Source: VRUE01 sp963796705 (GTDB lineage: Bacteria; Actinomycetota; Thermoleophilia; Solirubrobacterales; 70-9). From it: 64,000 nt of DNA. The DNA lies in NCBI GenBank assembly GCA_963796705.1, contig CAWCMK010000002.1, positions 434,001-498,000 of the forward strand, written 5' to 3'. A model generated the notes under the pieces. It searched no databases. It saw only the letters and a program-made list of their open reading frames with translations, and was not told the DNA's origin. Below are positions 42,422 through 51,081 of the stretch, piece by piece. Position 1 is the first letter of the stretch. Each line of letters opens with the position of its first letter. A program made the translations under genes and the position numbers.

Positions 42422-42457
42422 GCCTGAGCCGCCAGTTCCTCCCAGAGCACTGCTCGA

Positions 42458-42528
42458 AGCGGCGGACGGGAATCGAACCCGCGTCATCAGCTTGGAAGGC
42501 TGAGGCTCTACCGTTGAGCTACCGCCGC
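42458..42528 (-). tRNA. tRNA-Gly(TCC)
   Basis: On the minus strand the acceptor GCGGCGG pairs with CCGCCGC, discriminator T. Anticodon stem CAGC/GCTG with loop CTTCCAA (anticodon TCC). D-arm GCTCAACGGTAGAGC and T-arm GCGGG-TTCGATT-CCCGT. CCA not encoded. Confidence 0.94.
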
Positions 42529-42576
42529 GGGGGCCATAACGTACCGGGCGACCTCCGGCGCACATAGATTCCAGCG

Positions 42577-43332
42577 ATGGGCGCCGGCGAGATCACCGCG
42601 ATCGCTCTCGCCGGGCTGGCGGCGGGGACGGTCAACACCGTGGTCGGCAGCGGCACGCTGATCACCTTCCCGGTGCTGCTTGCCTTCGGCTACCCGCCGG
42701 TCACCGCGAACGTCTCCAACACGATCGGGCTGGTGCCGGGTTCCGCCTCGGGTGCCTTTGGCTATCGCCGGGAGCTCGAGGGCCAGCGCCACCGCGCCAG
42801 GCGACTCGGAAGCTTCACGCTCCTCGGCGGCCTCACGGGCGCGATCCTTCTGCTGCTTTTGCCCGCCTCGAGCTTCAAGGCGATCGTCCCGGTGTTCATC
42901 GCGATCGCCCTGGTCTTGGTCCTCACCCAGACTCGCATCTCGCGCTTTCTGGAACGGCGCACCGGCAGGGAGGACCATGAGCACGGGGCGGCGCTGCCCC
43001 TTGCCGTCTACGCGACCGGCGTCTACGGCGGCTATTTCGGCGCCGCCCAGGGGATCCTCCTGCTCGGCATCCTCGGCGTCGCGCTACCACAGGACCTGCA
43101 CCGCACGAACGCGCTCAAGAACGTTCTCGCCGGGCTCGCGAACGCCGTCTCGGGTCTTTACTTCGCACTCGTTGCCCATGTCGCCTGGGGTGCGGTGCTG
43201 CTGATCGCCTGCGGCTCGATTCTCGGCGGCCAGCTCGGTGCCCGCTACGGCCGCCGCCTGCCCCCCGCCGCGCTGCGCGCTTTGATCTGCATCGTCGGCT
43301 GCTTTGCGATCGTCCGCCTGCTGAGCGCCTGA
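42577..43332 (+). CDS. TauE/SafE-family membrane transporter
   Basis: 251 residues with about seven membrane helices. The N-terminal GLAAGTVNTVVGSGTLITFP and the repeat-like GVYGGYFGAAQGILLLGILG are the two TauE signature segments. Family members export sulfite or organosulfur anions; the substrate here is unknown. It is divergent from tRNA-Gly and converges on an SRPBCC gene. Confidence 0.88.
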   Translation: MGAGEITAIALAGLAAGTVNTVVGSGTLITFPVLLAFGYPPVTANVSNTIGLVPGSASGAFGYRRELEGQRHRARRLGSFTLLGGLTGAILLLLLPASSFKAIVPVFIAIALVLVLTQTRISRFLERRTGREDHEHGAALPLAVYATGVYGGYFGAAQGILLLGILGVALPQDLHRTNALKNVLAGLANAVSGLYFALVAHVAWGAVLLIACGSILGGQLGARYGRRLPPAALRALICIVGCFAIVRLLSA

Positions 43333-43336
43333 GCGC

Positions 43337-43732
43337 TCAGCGGCCCTCGAGGGTTCGCTTCACCGTGTCGATGCCGCGATCCATGAGCTCGCCGGTCGCG
43401 TCCGCCGCCTCATCGGGCAGCAGATCGGCAATCCAGGTAAACCGGGTCCTGCCATCCTCCTCAGCGATCACCTGGGCGGCTCCGTTGTGGTGCGCAAATG
43501 GGCCCTCGATGATCGACCAAACCAGTCGGCGTTCCTCCTCACCGAGGCTGATCAGGCGCTCGCGCGCGACGGCGCCGTTGAAGAAGGTGACAATTCGGTC
43601 CCCCTGATCAAGGCGGGTGTCGATGACGAAGCCCGGCACGAGGCGCTCGTGTAGGGCGCCCCAATCCCGCAGCGCGCCCCAGACCACGTCGGGATCTGCC
43701 TCAATCGTTCGAACCTTGCGGATCGTCGCCAC
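43337..43732 (-). CDS. SRPBCC (polyketide cyclase/START-like) protein
   Basis: 131 residues, single helix-grip domain: VRTIEADPDVVWGALRDWGA at the N-terminus, RLVWSIIEGPFAHHNGAAQV, and a C-terminal long helix (LMDRGIDTVKRTL). Binds a small hydrophobic ligand; no specific role can be given. Start GTG 43732. Confidence 0.82.
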   Translation of the reverse strand: MATIRKVRTIEADPDVVWGALRDWGALHERLVPGFVIDTRLDQGDRIVTFFNGAVARERLISLGEEERRLVWSIIEGPFAHHNGAAQVIAEEDGRTRFTWIADLLPDEAADATGELMDRGIDTVKRTLEGR

Positions 43733-43887
43733 CTCGCCCCCATTTCCGATCGCTTGCTCTCCTCGAATAAACGTCCCGGGCCGCCTGAACGTGAGGTCTG
43801 CGCCAGGCTTCCGGCGCCGCTCATCCGGCGCTACCCGGTGCTGGCTTTGGGGAGACGATCACTGGGCGGGGGCTCGCAGACGAACCA

Positions 43888-44448
43888 TCAGAGGCGCCGA
43901 GCCGCCTCCTGCCTGACCGCGTGCATCCCCCAGCCGAGAACTGCCATCGCGACGCCGTTGACGATGAAGCCGATCCCGACCAAAAGTGCCAGGGTCGCAA
44001 AGCCGATGTTCGGGTTGGCGACGATCACGATCCCGGCGATCAGCTCGACGACTCCCGCCAGGGCGTGCCAGCCCCGATGCTCGTACTCCTCGAACGCGGT
44101 GACAAAGCGGATCACCCCAACGGCGATCAGCCAGATCCCGATCAGCAGCGCTACAGCGGCGACGCCCCCAACTGGGTGGCGGATCAGCAGCACTCCGACG
44201 ATTGCAGTGATGACCCCAAATAGTCCAACCAGGCCGCGGTTCGCGGTGCTGCGCATGAATGAGGCGACAAGCTCAAGGATGCCATCGCACAAAAGGAAGA
44301 TGCCGGCGATTACGGCCAACGTCGGCAGGCTTTCGCTGGGCTTGAAGAGGATGATCACGCCCGCGACGATGCTGAGCAGGCCGACGAGCAAAACTAGCCA
44401 CCAGCCCCAGCTGACCTCCTTGACCTCTGCTTGGTAAGAGCTCTCCAT
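43888..44448 (-). CDS. HdeD-family membrane protein
   Basis: 186 residues with six membrane helices in three internal pairs (WWLVLLVGLLSIVAGVIIL, TLAVIAGIFLLCDGILEL, GLFGVITAIVGVLLI, VALLIGIWLIAVGVIRFV, LAGVVELIAGIVIVANP, TLALLVGIGFIVNGVAMAV). Typical of DUF308/HdeD stress proteins. ATG 44448 follows CGGAGG; the open frame upstream looks non-coding. Confidence 0.85.
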   Translation of the reverse strand: MESSYQAEVKEVSWGWWLVLLVGLLSIVAGVIILFKPSESLPTLAVIAGIFLLCDGILELVASFMRSTANRGLVGLFGVITAIVGVLLIRHPVGGVAAVALLIGIWLIAVGVIRFVTAFEEYEHRGWHALAGVVELIAGIVIVANPNIGFATLALLVGIGFIVNGVAMAVLGWGMHAVRQEAARRL

Positions 44449-44832
44449 TGCCAGCCTCCGTTGGTCGAGATGAGTTGAGCGCTTTAGCCAGCCTATGCGC
44501 GATAGTCGGCCAGTCAAATCGACAGAAGCTTTGGCCGGATCGACCGACCTCTCCGCCGCCCGCGAAAGCCCGCCGCTCAACGCACCGAACCATTGGCCCG
44601 GCATCTGACGCCGGGGCCTGACAGAGGCGCCTGAGCCCACAACCATGCTCAATAAAGCTTCTCACCTTTGGCGCTCACGGTCGCTGCCTACTGGGGAGCG
44701 CCAGTTCAATCTGCTCGGGTGTAACTAGGGCACTCTCATGGCATCTCCGTCCTGCGGTGGATGTCTGGCTCTTTATAGAGTAGATGAGCCCATGCCAATC
44801 TCAGCTTTGACTCGGTGAAATCGTCAGGCGGG

Positions 44833-46338
44833 TCAGGCGAGTTCCCTGACGACTTGGCGGTCGTCTAACGGACGGAAACCGCCCCTCGCGTCGGTTGCTT
44901 CACGGGAGGTCGGTCCGCGCCCCAGAACGGCAACAAGATCTCCTGGTTCGGCTAGCGCCAAGGCCCGCGCGATCGCCGCGCGCCGATCGATCACCACCTC
45001 GAGCGCTCCTCCCTGCGCTTCGCGCGCCCCAGCCGCCAGCTGCGCCAGCGTGAGGAGTCGAGGCTCTCCGCGGTAGCTCGTCCCTGACAGGATGAGGTGG
45101 TCGCTGCGTTCGCGTGCCAAATGGCCAACTTCGCGGCCCGTCAATTGACCCGACCTACCGACGATGGCGAGGACGGTCAGCAGCCGGCGAGCCTTCGGCG
45201 CCACCATTGCCCGCCCCGCCGCCAGCACGCTGGCCACGCCGTCGACGCTGTAGGCGAAATCGACCACCACGTCGAACGGTCCTCCGGTATCGACCACCTC
45301 GAAGCGGCCCGGCACCGGGGGGGTGGCAGCGATCGCAACAGCGGTGCGCTCGCGCGACAGACCAAGGCCATCGGCGAGGGCCAAAACCGCCGTGGCATTG
45401 AGGGCGTTATGGGCACCGGGAAGGTGGGTCTCAAGCCTCAGTTGGTCGTCGGGCGCCCGGATCTCGACCTCTGCATGGAGAAGGTCCCAGCGGCAGCCTA
45501 CGATCCGGTAATCGGCGTCTGTGCTGCGGCCGTAGCGAAGGGCTCGGCCTCCCCGCTCCTCGACGATTTGGGCGAGCTTGCGGCCGAACTCATCGTCGAC
45601 GTTGATTGCGGCAGCCGGAACGACGCGATCAGCGTGTGTGAAAAGCATGCGCTTGGCTGCCCCGTAGGCCTCCATCGTCCCGTGTCGGTTGAGGTGATCG
45701 GGGGTCAGATTGGTGAACACCGCACCCTCCACGTTCAGCATCGGGCTGTACTGGGCCTGATAGCTCGAGACCTCGGCAACCACCGAGCGTGGAGGCTCGC
45801 CCAGCGAGAGCTCGCTCAGCGGCGGTCCGAAGTCAGTATTTCCGCTGAGCTTGGGTGCCAGGCCATGCTCATCCAGTACCGAAACGCACAGTGCCGCGAC
45901 GGTCGACTTGCCGTTCGTGCCGGTCACCGCGATCGTCGGCGCGGGCGTCAGCCGCCATCCGACTTCGAGCTCATCGACAACCGTGAGGCCTCGGCGGAGA
46001 GCCTCGGTAATCAACGGAACCTCCGAGGGGACCCCCGGGCTCTTGACGACCGTTTGGGCATCTCCCAGCGCCGCGTGCTCATGGTCGCCTAGCAATACAT
46101 CTACGCCCTGACGCCGCAGGACTTTGGCTCGCTCGAGTTGAGGGCGGTCGGCAACCTGATCCCAGACGCGGACGGCCGCTCCCCCGAGGTGTGACGCCAG
46201 GGCGCGCGCGGCAGCCAGTCCCGCGCGACCCAGCCCGACCACCAGATAGGGGGGAGGGGGGAGCGGTGGACGCGCGGACCCGCTCAATCCAAATGGTTCC
46301 GTTCCCGAAACGGAGGCGTCGATGATGCCTTGCCCCAT
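44833..46338 (-). CDS. Mur ligase-family protein (MurD-like N-terminus, MurE-like C-terminal motif)
   Basis: 501 residues. The N-terminal Rossmann domain (YLVVGLGRAGLAAARAL) and KSPGVPSEVPLITEA are MurD-like; the ATP loop VTGTNGKSTVAALCV and FTNLTPDHLNRHGTMEAYG are general Mur-ligase motifs. Near residue 350 PVPGRFEVVDTGGPFDVVVD resembles MurE, although the usual DYAHTPD is DFAYSVD. No other cell-wall genes are near. It may be a second MurD for peptidoglycan or a ligase for another peptide-linked product. Confidence 0.75.
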   Translation of the reverse strand: MGQGIIDASVSGTEPFGLSGSARPPLPPPPYLVVGLGRAGLAAARALASHLGGAAVRVWDQVADRPQLERAKVLRRQGVDVLLGDHEHAALGDAQTVVKSPGVPSEVPLITEALRRGLTVVDELEVGWRLTPAPTIAVTGTNGKSTVAALCVSVLDEHGLAPKLSGNTDFGPPLSELSLGEPPRSVVAEVSSYQAQYSPMLNVEGAVFTNLTPDHLNRHGTMEAYGAAKRMLFTHADRVVPAAAINVDDEFGRKLAQIVEERGGRALRYGRSTDADYRIVGCRWDLLHAEVEIRAPDDQLRLETHLPGAHNALNATAVLALADGLGLSRERTAVAIAATPPVPGRFEVVDTGGPFDVVVDFAYSVDGVASVLAAGRAMVAPKARRLLTVLAIVGRSGQLTGREVGHLARERSDHLILSGTSYRGEPRLLTLAQLAAGAREAQGGALEVVIDRRAAIARALALAEPGDLVAVLGRGPTSREATDARGGFRPLDDRQVVRELA

Positions 46339-46865
46339 TTGAGAATCGTAATCTCGCGGCGCGGGTCTGGGTGAGCTCGCGGCCAGTCAGCCCCGTGCCC
46401 CCGTCACCAGCCTGGGGGCCTCATGCGCGTGTTGCTCATCGCTGCCAAACGTGGCACTTGAGAGCAGTGGTTGCGGACGACATCCCCCCATCGGCGCTGA
46501 GTCGTTTGATGCATTCCAGCAGCTGGTGGCGATGTGGCCTTCGATGACCGCTGTCTATCGGAACGACCGGATTTTAAACCGGCGACCGCTTGACCCCGGC
46601 CGGCTGTGCGACTGTCCTATTCGGTTGCGTTCCCACGGTCCCCGCGTCCACGTCGGAGTAGTTCGGGGACCTCCGGAGTAGCGGCCGGCATCAAAGCGGT
46701 CCCGCGCTGGGTTTCGCACAGGAGTCCAGGGCGAATTCCTCTCTCGCCACCACCACCAATAGTCGAAGACCGATCTGATGCCGCCTGGAACTGTCGGGGG
46801 TCGCGGTCCAAGGCTCGACTCAAACGACAGGAGTGGCCAGGCGAGCGCCGAAACAGCCAGGCAGG
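46339..46865. other. Gene-free stretch containing a tRNA-Pro 3'-half copy
   Basis: 527 bp between the divergent Mur ligase and TMEM175-like genes. No convincing frame. It contains the tRNA-Pro-like fragment at 46557-46597. Confidence 0.5.
46557..46597 (-). repeat. tRNA-Pro(GGG) 3'-half copy E (degenerate)
   Basis: Aligns with the intact tRNA-Pro at 59925-59965: the acceptor, T-arm and variable segments are recognisable, with scattered substitutions and one inserted base. It shares GCGACCGCTTGACC with copy A, a junction not present in the intact tRNA. It lies about 220 bp upstream of the Mur ligase gene, same strand. Confidence 0.55.
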
Positions 46866-47489
46866 ATGAGCACAAACCGTGCCGAGGCCTTCTCCGATGG
46901 CGTCTTCGCGATCGCGATCACTCTGCTGGTGCTAAACATTCACGTGCCCCATCCGGGGTCCGAAGAGGGCCTTGCCCGCGCTCTTGGTGGGCAGTGGCCA
47001 AGCTACGCTGCCTACGCGATCTCCTTCATAACGATCGGGATCATCTGGATCAACCACCACGTCATGTTTCGGCGACTGAAGGTCGTCGACCACGGGATCC
47101 TGATGTGGAATCTGCTGCTGCTCATGTGCGTCGGAGCACTGCCGTTCACCACCGCACTGATGGCCGCATATCTGAAGGAAGGCGCGGGAGAGAATCTCGC
47201 GGCGGCCGTCTACAGCGGTTCCTTCCTGACGATGACGCTCGTATTCGCGGCCACAAACCACCACGTTCTCTTCCGCAAGGCCCATCTGTTGGCCGCCAAC
47301 GTTGGCGAGGAAACGCGCCGTCTGACTCTCAGGCGCGGGATGTCCAGCGCGCTCCCCTATCTGCTTGCCACCGCCCTCGCTGTTGTATCGCCGTACTTGA
47401 CGCTCGCGATCTGCGCCGCGGTCGCGACCTTCTACGCGCTTCCCTTCGCAAGCGCGAGCGGTGAGGGTCCTGATTCGACAACCGCCTGA
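46866..47489 (+). CDS. TMEM175-like (DUF1211) putative potassium channel
   Basis: 207 residues, six helices. The family signature AEAFSDGVFAIAITLLVLNI lies at the N-terminus (FSDGVFAIAIT), followed by SFITIGIIWINHHVMF. Bacterial TMEM175 homologues form K+-selective channels as oligomers. ATG 46866 begins directly before the signature. Confidence 0.88.
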   Translation: MSTNRAEAFSDGVFAIAITLLVLNIHVPHPGSEEGLARALGGQWPSYAAYAISFITIGIIWINHHVMFRRLKVVDHGILMWNLLLLMCVGALPFTTALMAAYLKEGAGENLAAAVYSGSFLTMTLVFAATNHHVLFRKAHLLAANVGEETRRLTLRRGMSSALPYLLATALAVVSPYLTLAICAAVATFYALPFASASGEGPDSTTA

Positions 47490-47980
47490 GGCCGGTCCGC
47501 CTCCTTTCTGTGCCGGTGGCAGTGAGGACGGAAATCGGCCCGATTCGTCTTTCATGACACCCAAGGTCCTGGAGAAAAATCGCCAAATTAAACGAGCGAT
47601 ACCTTGTCCCACCGCCGCGGTTTCAACAGCAGCTTCTCGGGTTACGGCACCTAAATCACCCCCGATTAGGTTGCGGGGGCAATCGCCGTGCTTTCTGTCT
47701 GTCTTTAGGACCCCGAACCTGAGAACCGGAGGCGTTGGGTCTTCGCCGCCGATCGGACCCACAGCAGCGCCGGCGAGCGTGTGTCAGCCACGCTTCAGAT
47801 GCCTTTAGGTGATCTGGGCGCCGCAAGGGGAAAGGCGGTGTCGCGCAGCGAAATGTTGAGTCGGGCTCTGAGGAACTGTGAAGATTGCGGGTCGCCGCCA
47901 GAACCTTCTCGTGGATTGCCGTCTTGGACGGTGCCACTCCGGGCTCCTCGAGCGGGTGCCGGCGAATTGGATGAAGGCGC
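47490..47980. other. Gap with no recognisable gene
   Basis: 491 bp between the convergent TMEM175-like and UbiA-like genes. I see no coding frame with family features. Confidence 0.4.
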
Positions 47981-48730
47981 CTATATCCGCAGCGCGACTC
48001 CAGCGATCGCCAGTACCGGTACCGCGACGGAGAGAGCCCGCAGAGCACCGTCAAGTGGTGTGGAAAGGCCCTCCGCGTCGAGGCGGCGGATTGTCCCGTC
48101 GGAAAGCCGCTGCTCTCCGCTGACGGCGATCGTCCGGCGCCGAAGCTCGCGAACCGGCGTCGACAGCCGGCGTTGGGCGACGCTGAGCCAGAAGCACGCG
48201 AGCACGGCCGCGGCCGCGGCAATCGCCTCGCGAAGCGAGTGCAGCGCCAGGGAGTTCGACCACCAACCGGTAAGCGCCGGGAAGGCGCCCCAGGCCAGGG
48301 CAAACCAGAGGTCGGTGTGGAAGCGGCCACCGAAAAGCTCCAGGTTGTAGGCCAGGACCAAAAATGCGCCGACCAGGACCAAGGGCGCCAGCGTCGCCGA
48401 GATGACGAAGACCCCCACGATGCCGATAGCCAGTGCCCCGCCGATCCCGACTGCGGCCAGGGCCAGCAGGGCGCGACGAGATAGGAGCGTGCCGAGCGGG
48501 CGGCCTTGCAGCTCGTCGAGGGAGTGGGCTCCGATCCCGACTGCGAGGAAGAACGCGGCGACCGCCGCGGCTAGGCGCCCGGAATGGATCTGCGTCGCTG
48601 CAGCGGCCCCGACTACCACATAGCTGACGTGCCAGAGGGTGTAGGGAGGGTGGAGAATGGTGACGAGATCGCGCCACCCGCCCGGGCGCAGTGCATAGAA
48701 GGCAGGGCGCCGGTCAGCCTCAGCTGCCAA
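47981..48730 (-). CDS. UbiA-like prenyltransferase-like membrane protein
   Basis: 249 residues, about seven hydrophobic helices. LHPPYTLWHVSYVVVGAA resembles the first UbiA helix region; the Asp-rich motifs are weak (AHSLDELQGRPLG for the first; the second reads AYNLELFGGRFHTD). It overlaps the UbiE-like methyltransferase gene by 11 bp. Quinone or other isoprenoid modification is possible, but the degenerate Asp motifs make catalysis uncertain. Confidence 0.6.
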   Translation of the reverse strand: MAAEADRRPAFYALRPGGWRDLVTILHPPYTLWHVSYVVVGAAAATQIHSGRLAAAVAAFFLAVGIGAHSLDELQGRPLGTLLSRRALLALAAVGIGGALAIGIVGVFVISATLAPLVLVGAFLVLAYNLELFGGRFHTDLWFALAWGAFPALTGWWSNSLALHSLREAIAAAAAVLACFWLSVAQRRLSTPVRELRRRTIAVSGEQRLSDGTIRRLDAEGLSTPLDGALRALSVAVPVLAIAGVALRI

Positions 48731-49445
48731 CGGTGCCCCAGATGACGACCCCGCCGCCGAGACTCATGCGCCGGGCGCTAATGACCTCGATCCCCGCTTC
48801 CCCCCACATCTCAAGCTGGCGGTCGAGCGGATAGCTTTGGTAGAAGCCCTCGATGCTCGGCCCGAGGAAGCGGCCCACTTCATACCACTGCCGAGAAGCG
48901 AGGCGGCCCAGGGCCGGCAACCCAACTCGCGTGTAGAGTCGCCAAGGCCAGAGCCAGACGCCGCGCGGGACGCAGAACTCGAGACAGGCGATCCGGCCGC
49001 CAGGTTTCACCACCCGCGCGAGCTCCAGCAATGTCGCAGCAACATCGTCGACGTAGCGCAGCAGGTAGGTAAAGGTCAGATGGTCGAACTCGCCGTCGGT
49101 GAACGGCAGCGCCTCCGCCTCGCCCTCGACCAGCTCCACCCGGCGGGCCAGCGCCGGGTCGGAGGCGAGCTTCTCGCGGGCCCGGTTCAGCATCGCCGCA
49201 CTCTGATCGAGCCCGAGGACCCGACAGCCGTAGCGCTCCACAAGGGCTTGGGCGACGAGGCCAGTGCCGGTTGCGACATCCAACACACGGTCCTCAGGTC
49301 CCGCTTCCAGCGCCGCCACCATCGCTCGTCGCCAGCGGGGATCCTGAAAGAAGCTGAGCGCGGCCCCCAACTCGTCATATCGCCCCGGCAGCTCCTCGAA
49401 CAACTCGAGCGCATGCTGCTTGCGCGGAGAGGGGGTCGATGCCAC
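48720..49445 (-). CDS. UbiE/MenG-like class I SAM methyltransferase
   Basis: 241 residues. SAM motif I VLDVATGTGLVAQALVER, then LGLDQSAAMLNRAREKL, TDGEFDHLTFTYLLRYVDD and RVVKPGGRIACLEF, all in the UbiE/COQ5 style. It probably methylates a quinone or related ring. Cotranscribed with the UbiA-like gene, which supports quinone chemistry. Confidence 0.82.
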   Translation of the reverse strand: MASTPSPRKQHALELFEELPGRYDELGAALSFFQDPRWRRAMVAALEAGPEDRVLDVATGTGLVAQALVERYGCRVLGLDQSAAMLNRAREKLASDPALARRVELVEGEAEALPFTDGEFDHLTFTYLLRYVDDVAATLLELARVVKPGGRIACLEFCVPRGVWLWPWRLYTRVGLPALGRLASRQWYEVGRFLGPSIEGFYQSYPLDRQLEMWGEAGIEVISARRMSLGGGVVIWGTVGS

Positions 49446-49530
49446 GGCTGACAGCGTCTCAGATTGCGGCGGGCCTTCGTGGGTATGGGGGCGACTTTCT
49501 GATTGAAACCGTCGACTCGTCGCTGATCAT

Positions 49531-49866
49531 GCGACAGCCAGCGGCTCTGCCGCAAACGCGAAGGGCTTCCCTCTGGGTCCCGGCAAACGGCTCAGTGCTC
49601 ACCCGTCTGGACACTCGAGCCGCCCAGCTCGCGCACCCGCTCAAGGGCTGCGGCGATGTCGTCGACCGTGAAGTAGGACAGGGAGCCGGTGTCGCCGGAC
49701 CGGGTGCCGCGCTCGTGCACTCCAAGCCGCAGGCCGTCCCCACGGGTCTCCCAGCCCCGACCCGAGCCAGCTCCGCGCGGGGTCCAACTCGACACCAGCG
49801 TCCCCGCCAGAAGCGTCAGGAGCGCTCTGGGTCATCGGCGGGGAACTCGACCAAGGGCGCGGACAT
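49531..49866 (-). pseudogene. VOC-family (glyoxalase-like) pseudogene, copy 4
   Basis: Starts with VEFPADDPERS at 49866 like the intact copy at 54752, but an in-frame TGA follows at once and the rest continues in another frame (CGLECTSAAPG region versus GLRLGVHERG). The C-terminal part (FAAEPLA) is still recognisable near 49540. Upstream DNA (GGAAAGTCCAACC) matches that after the intact tRNA-Pro, so the copy came with its leader. No tRNA fragment is visible here. Confidence 0.7.
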
Positions 49867-49999
49867 GTGTCTCAGCCGCACCTCCGGTCAACTCGATACC
49901 AAGCCGATACCACGAGTCCCAAGGAAAGTCCAACCGTCTCCTTTCAAGGCGGACCTCACCGCGGCGCAGTGGCGAGGGAGTCAAGGCAGAGGCCATCGT

Positions 50000-50944
50000 T
50001 TAGAGGCGACTCCCGCTGATTGGGCCGACCGTCTCCACCCGGCCGTCGTCATGGACGAGCAGACCGCCAAGCTCGGCGAGGATTGCGTGACCGCCCTCGG
50101 GCCCGGAGAGTAAGGCGGCCTTCGCGAGGGTCTCGGCCTCGAGGGCAGTGTCGCCCAAGGCGGTGGCTCCGACCAGGCCTGTCCAGGCGGGCTCCCCAGT
50201 CGACGGGTCAAGCAGGTGGTGGCGGTAATGACCGTCCTCTGCGCGCCAGACATGGACATTCAGACCCGAGGTCGCGATGCCTCCGCGGCCGAGGCGCAGG
50301 GCGTGGATCCGCGCACCCGTGATCGGATGCTCGACGAAAACGTCGTAGGGGTCGGTGAGCGCGCCGGCGCCGCCGATTCGAACGTCACCGCCGCAGTCGA
50401 TGACAAAGCGCCCAAAGCCCTGCAACCGGGTCGCGATCAGGTCCGCAGCGAGTCCCTTGCCGATGCCGCCCGTATCAAAGCCGACGCCCGGTGGCCTGCA
50501 GATCGTCCCGGCCAGGTCGTCGACCCTGAACCGACACCAGTTGGAATCGGGGCTGGGCCCCGCCGGGCGGCGAGGTGGCGCCTCCGAGAGTGCATCGCGC
50601 AGGGGGACCGCCGAACACTCGCCGGATGCGGTGTAGCCGGCCGCTTCGATCTCCCCCAACAGTGTCGGGTCGACCAAACCGCCGCTGCGATGGGCAGCCT
50701 CCACGCCGGCCTTGACAGCAGACCGCATCAGCTCGGAGGCCGGAACGACTTGACGCGGATCCGCGTTCAACGCGCAGAGCTCGCTCTCGGGGCGAAAGCG
50801 CGACAGCGCCGTCTCGAACTCGGCTACGAACTGCCGTTCCCGGTCGGCCGCCTGCGCCGCGGCGCTCGCGTCCTCTCCCACCATGCCGATCAACAGTCGC
50901 ACCTGCGATCCCATCGCATCGAAGACAACGTCGTGCTCGACCAC
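50000..50944 (-). CDS. apbE: FAD:protein FMN transferase (ApbE)
   Basis: 314 residues. Motifs: FDAMGSQVRLLIGM at the N-terminus, ALNADPRQVVPASELM, GVGFDTGGIGKGLAADLIA, IDCGGDVRIGG, and HHLLDPSTGEP with the Mg-binding region. It attaches FMN covalently to Thr/Ser of membrane redox proteins. No signal or lipobox is seen with the chosen GTG 50944 start (AAGGAGG upstream), so it may act inside the cell. Divergent from the electron-transfer operon at 51082-54143. Confidence 0.88.
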   Translation of the reverse strand: MVEHDVVFDAMGSQVRLLIGMVGEDASAAAQAADRERQFVAEFETALSRFRPESELCALNADPRQVVPASELMRSAVKAGVEAAHRSGGLVDPTLLGEIEAAGYTASGECSAVPLRDALSEAPPRRPAGPSPDSNWCRFRVDDLAGTICRPPGVGFDTGGIGKGLAADLIATRLQGFGRFVIDCGGDVRIGGAGALTDPYDVFVEHPITGARIHALRLGRGGIATSGLNVHVWRAEDGHYRHHLLDPSTGEPAWTGLVGATALGDTALEAETLAKAALLSGPEGGHAILAELGGLLVHDDGRVETVGPISGSRL

Positions 50945-51081
50945 GGCCTCATAGCCTCCTTGTGCCGCTGCGGTCAAACCCGTTTGCGGCCACGGTGAAT
51001 TGCGGATGTTGCCGGACCGTGCCGACCCTACCTTCGCTGCATGTTGACTTTCGGCAACACAACCGTGGTGGCATCTGCCGT

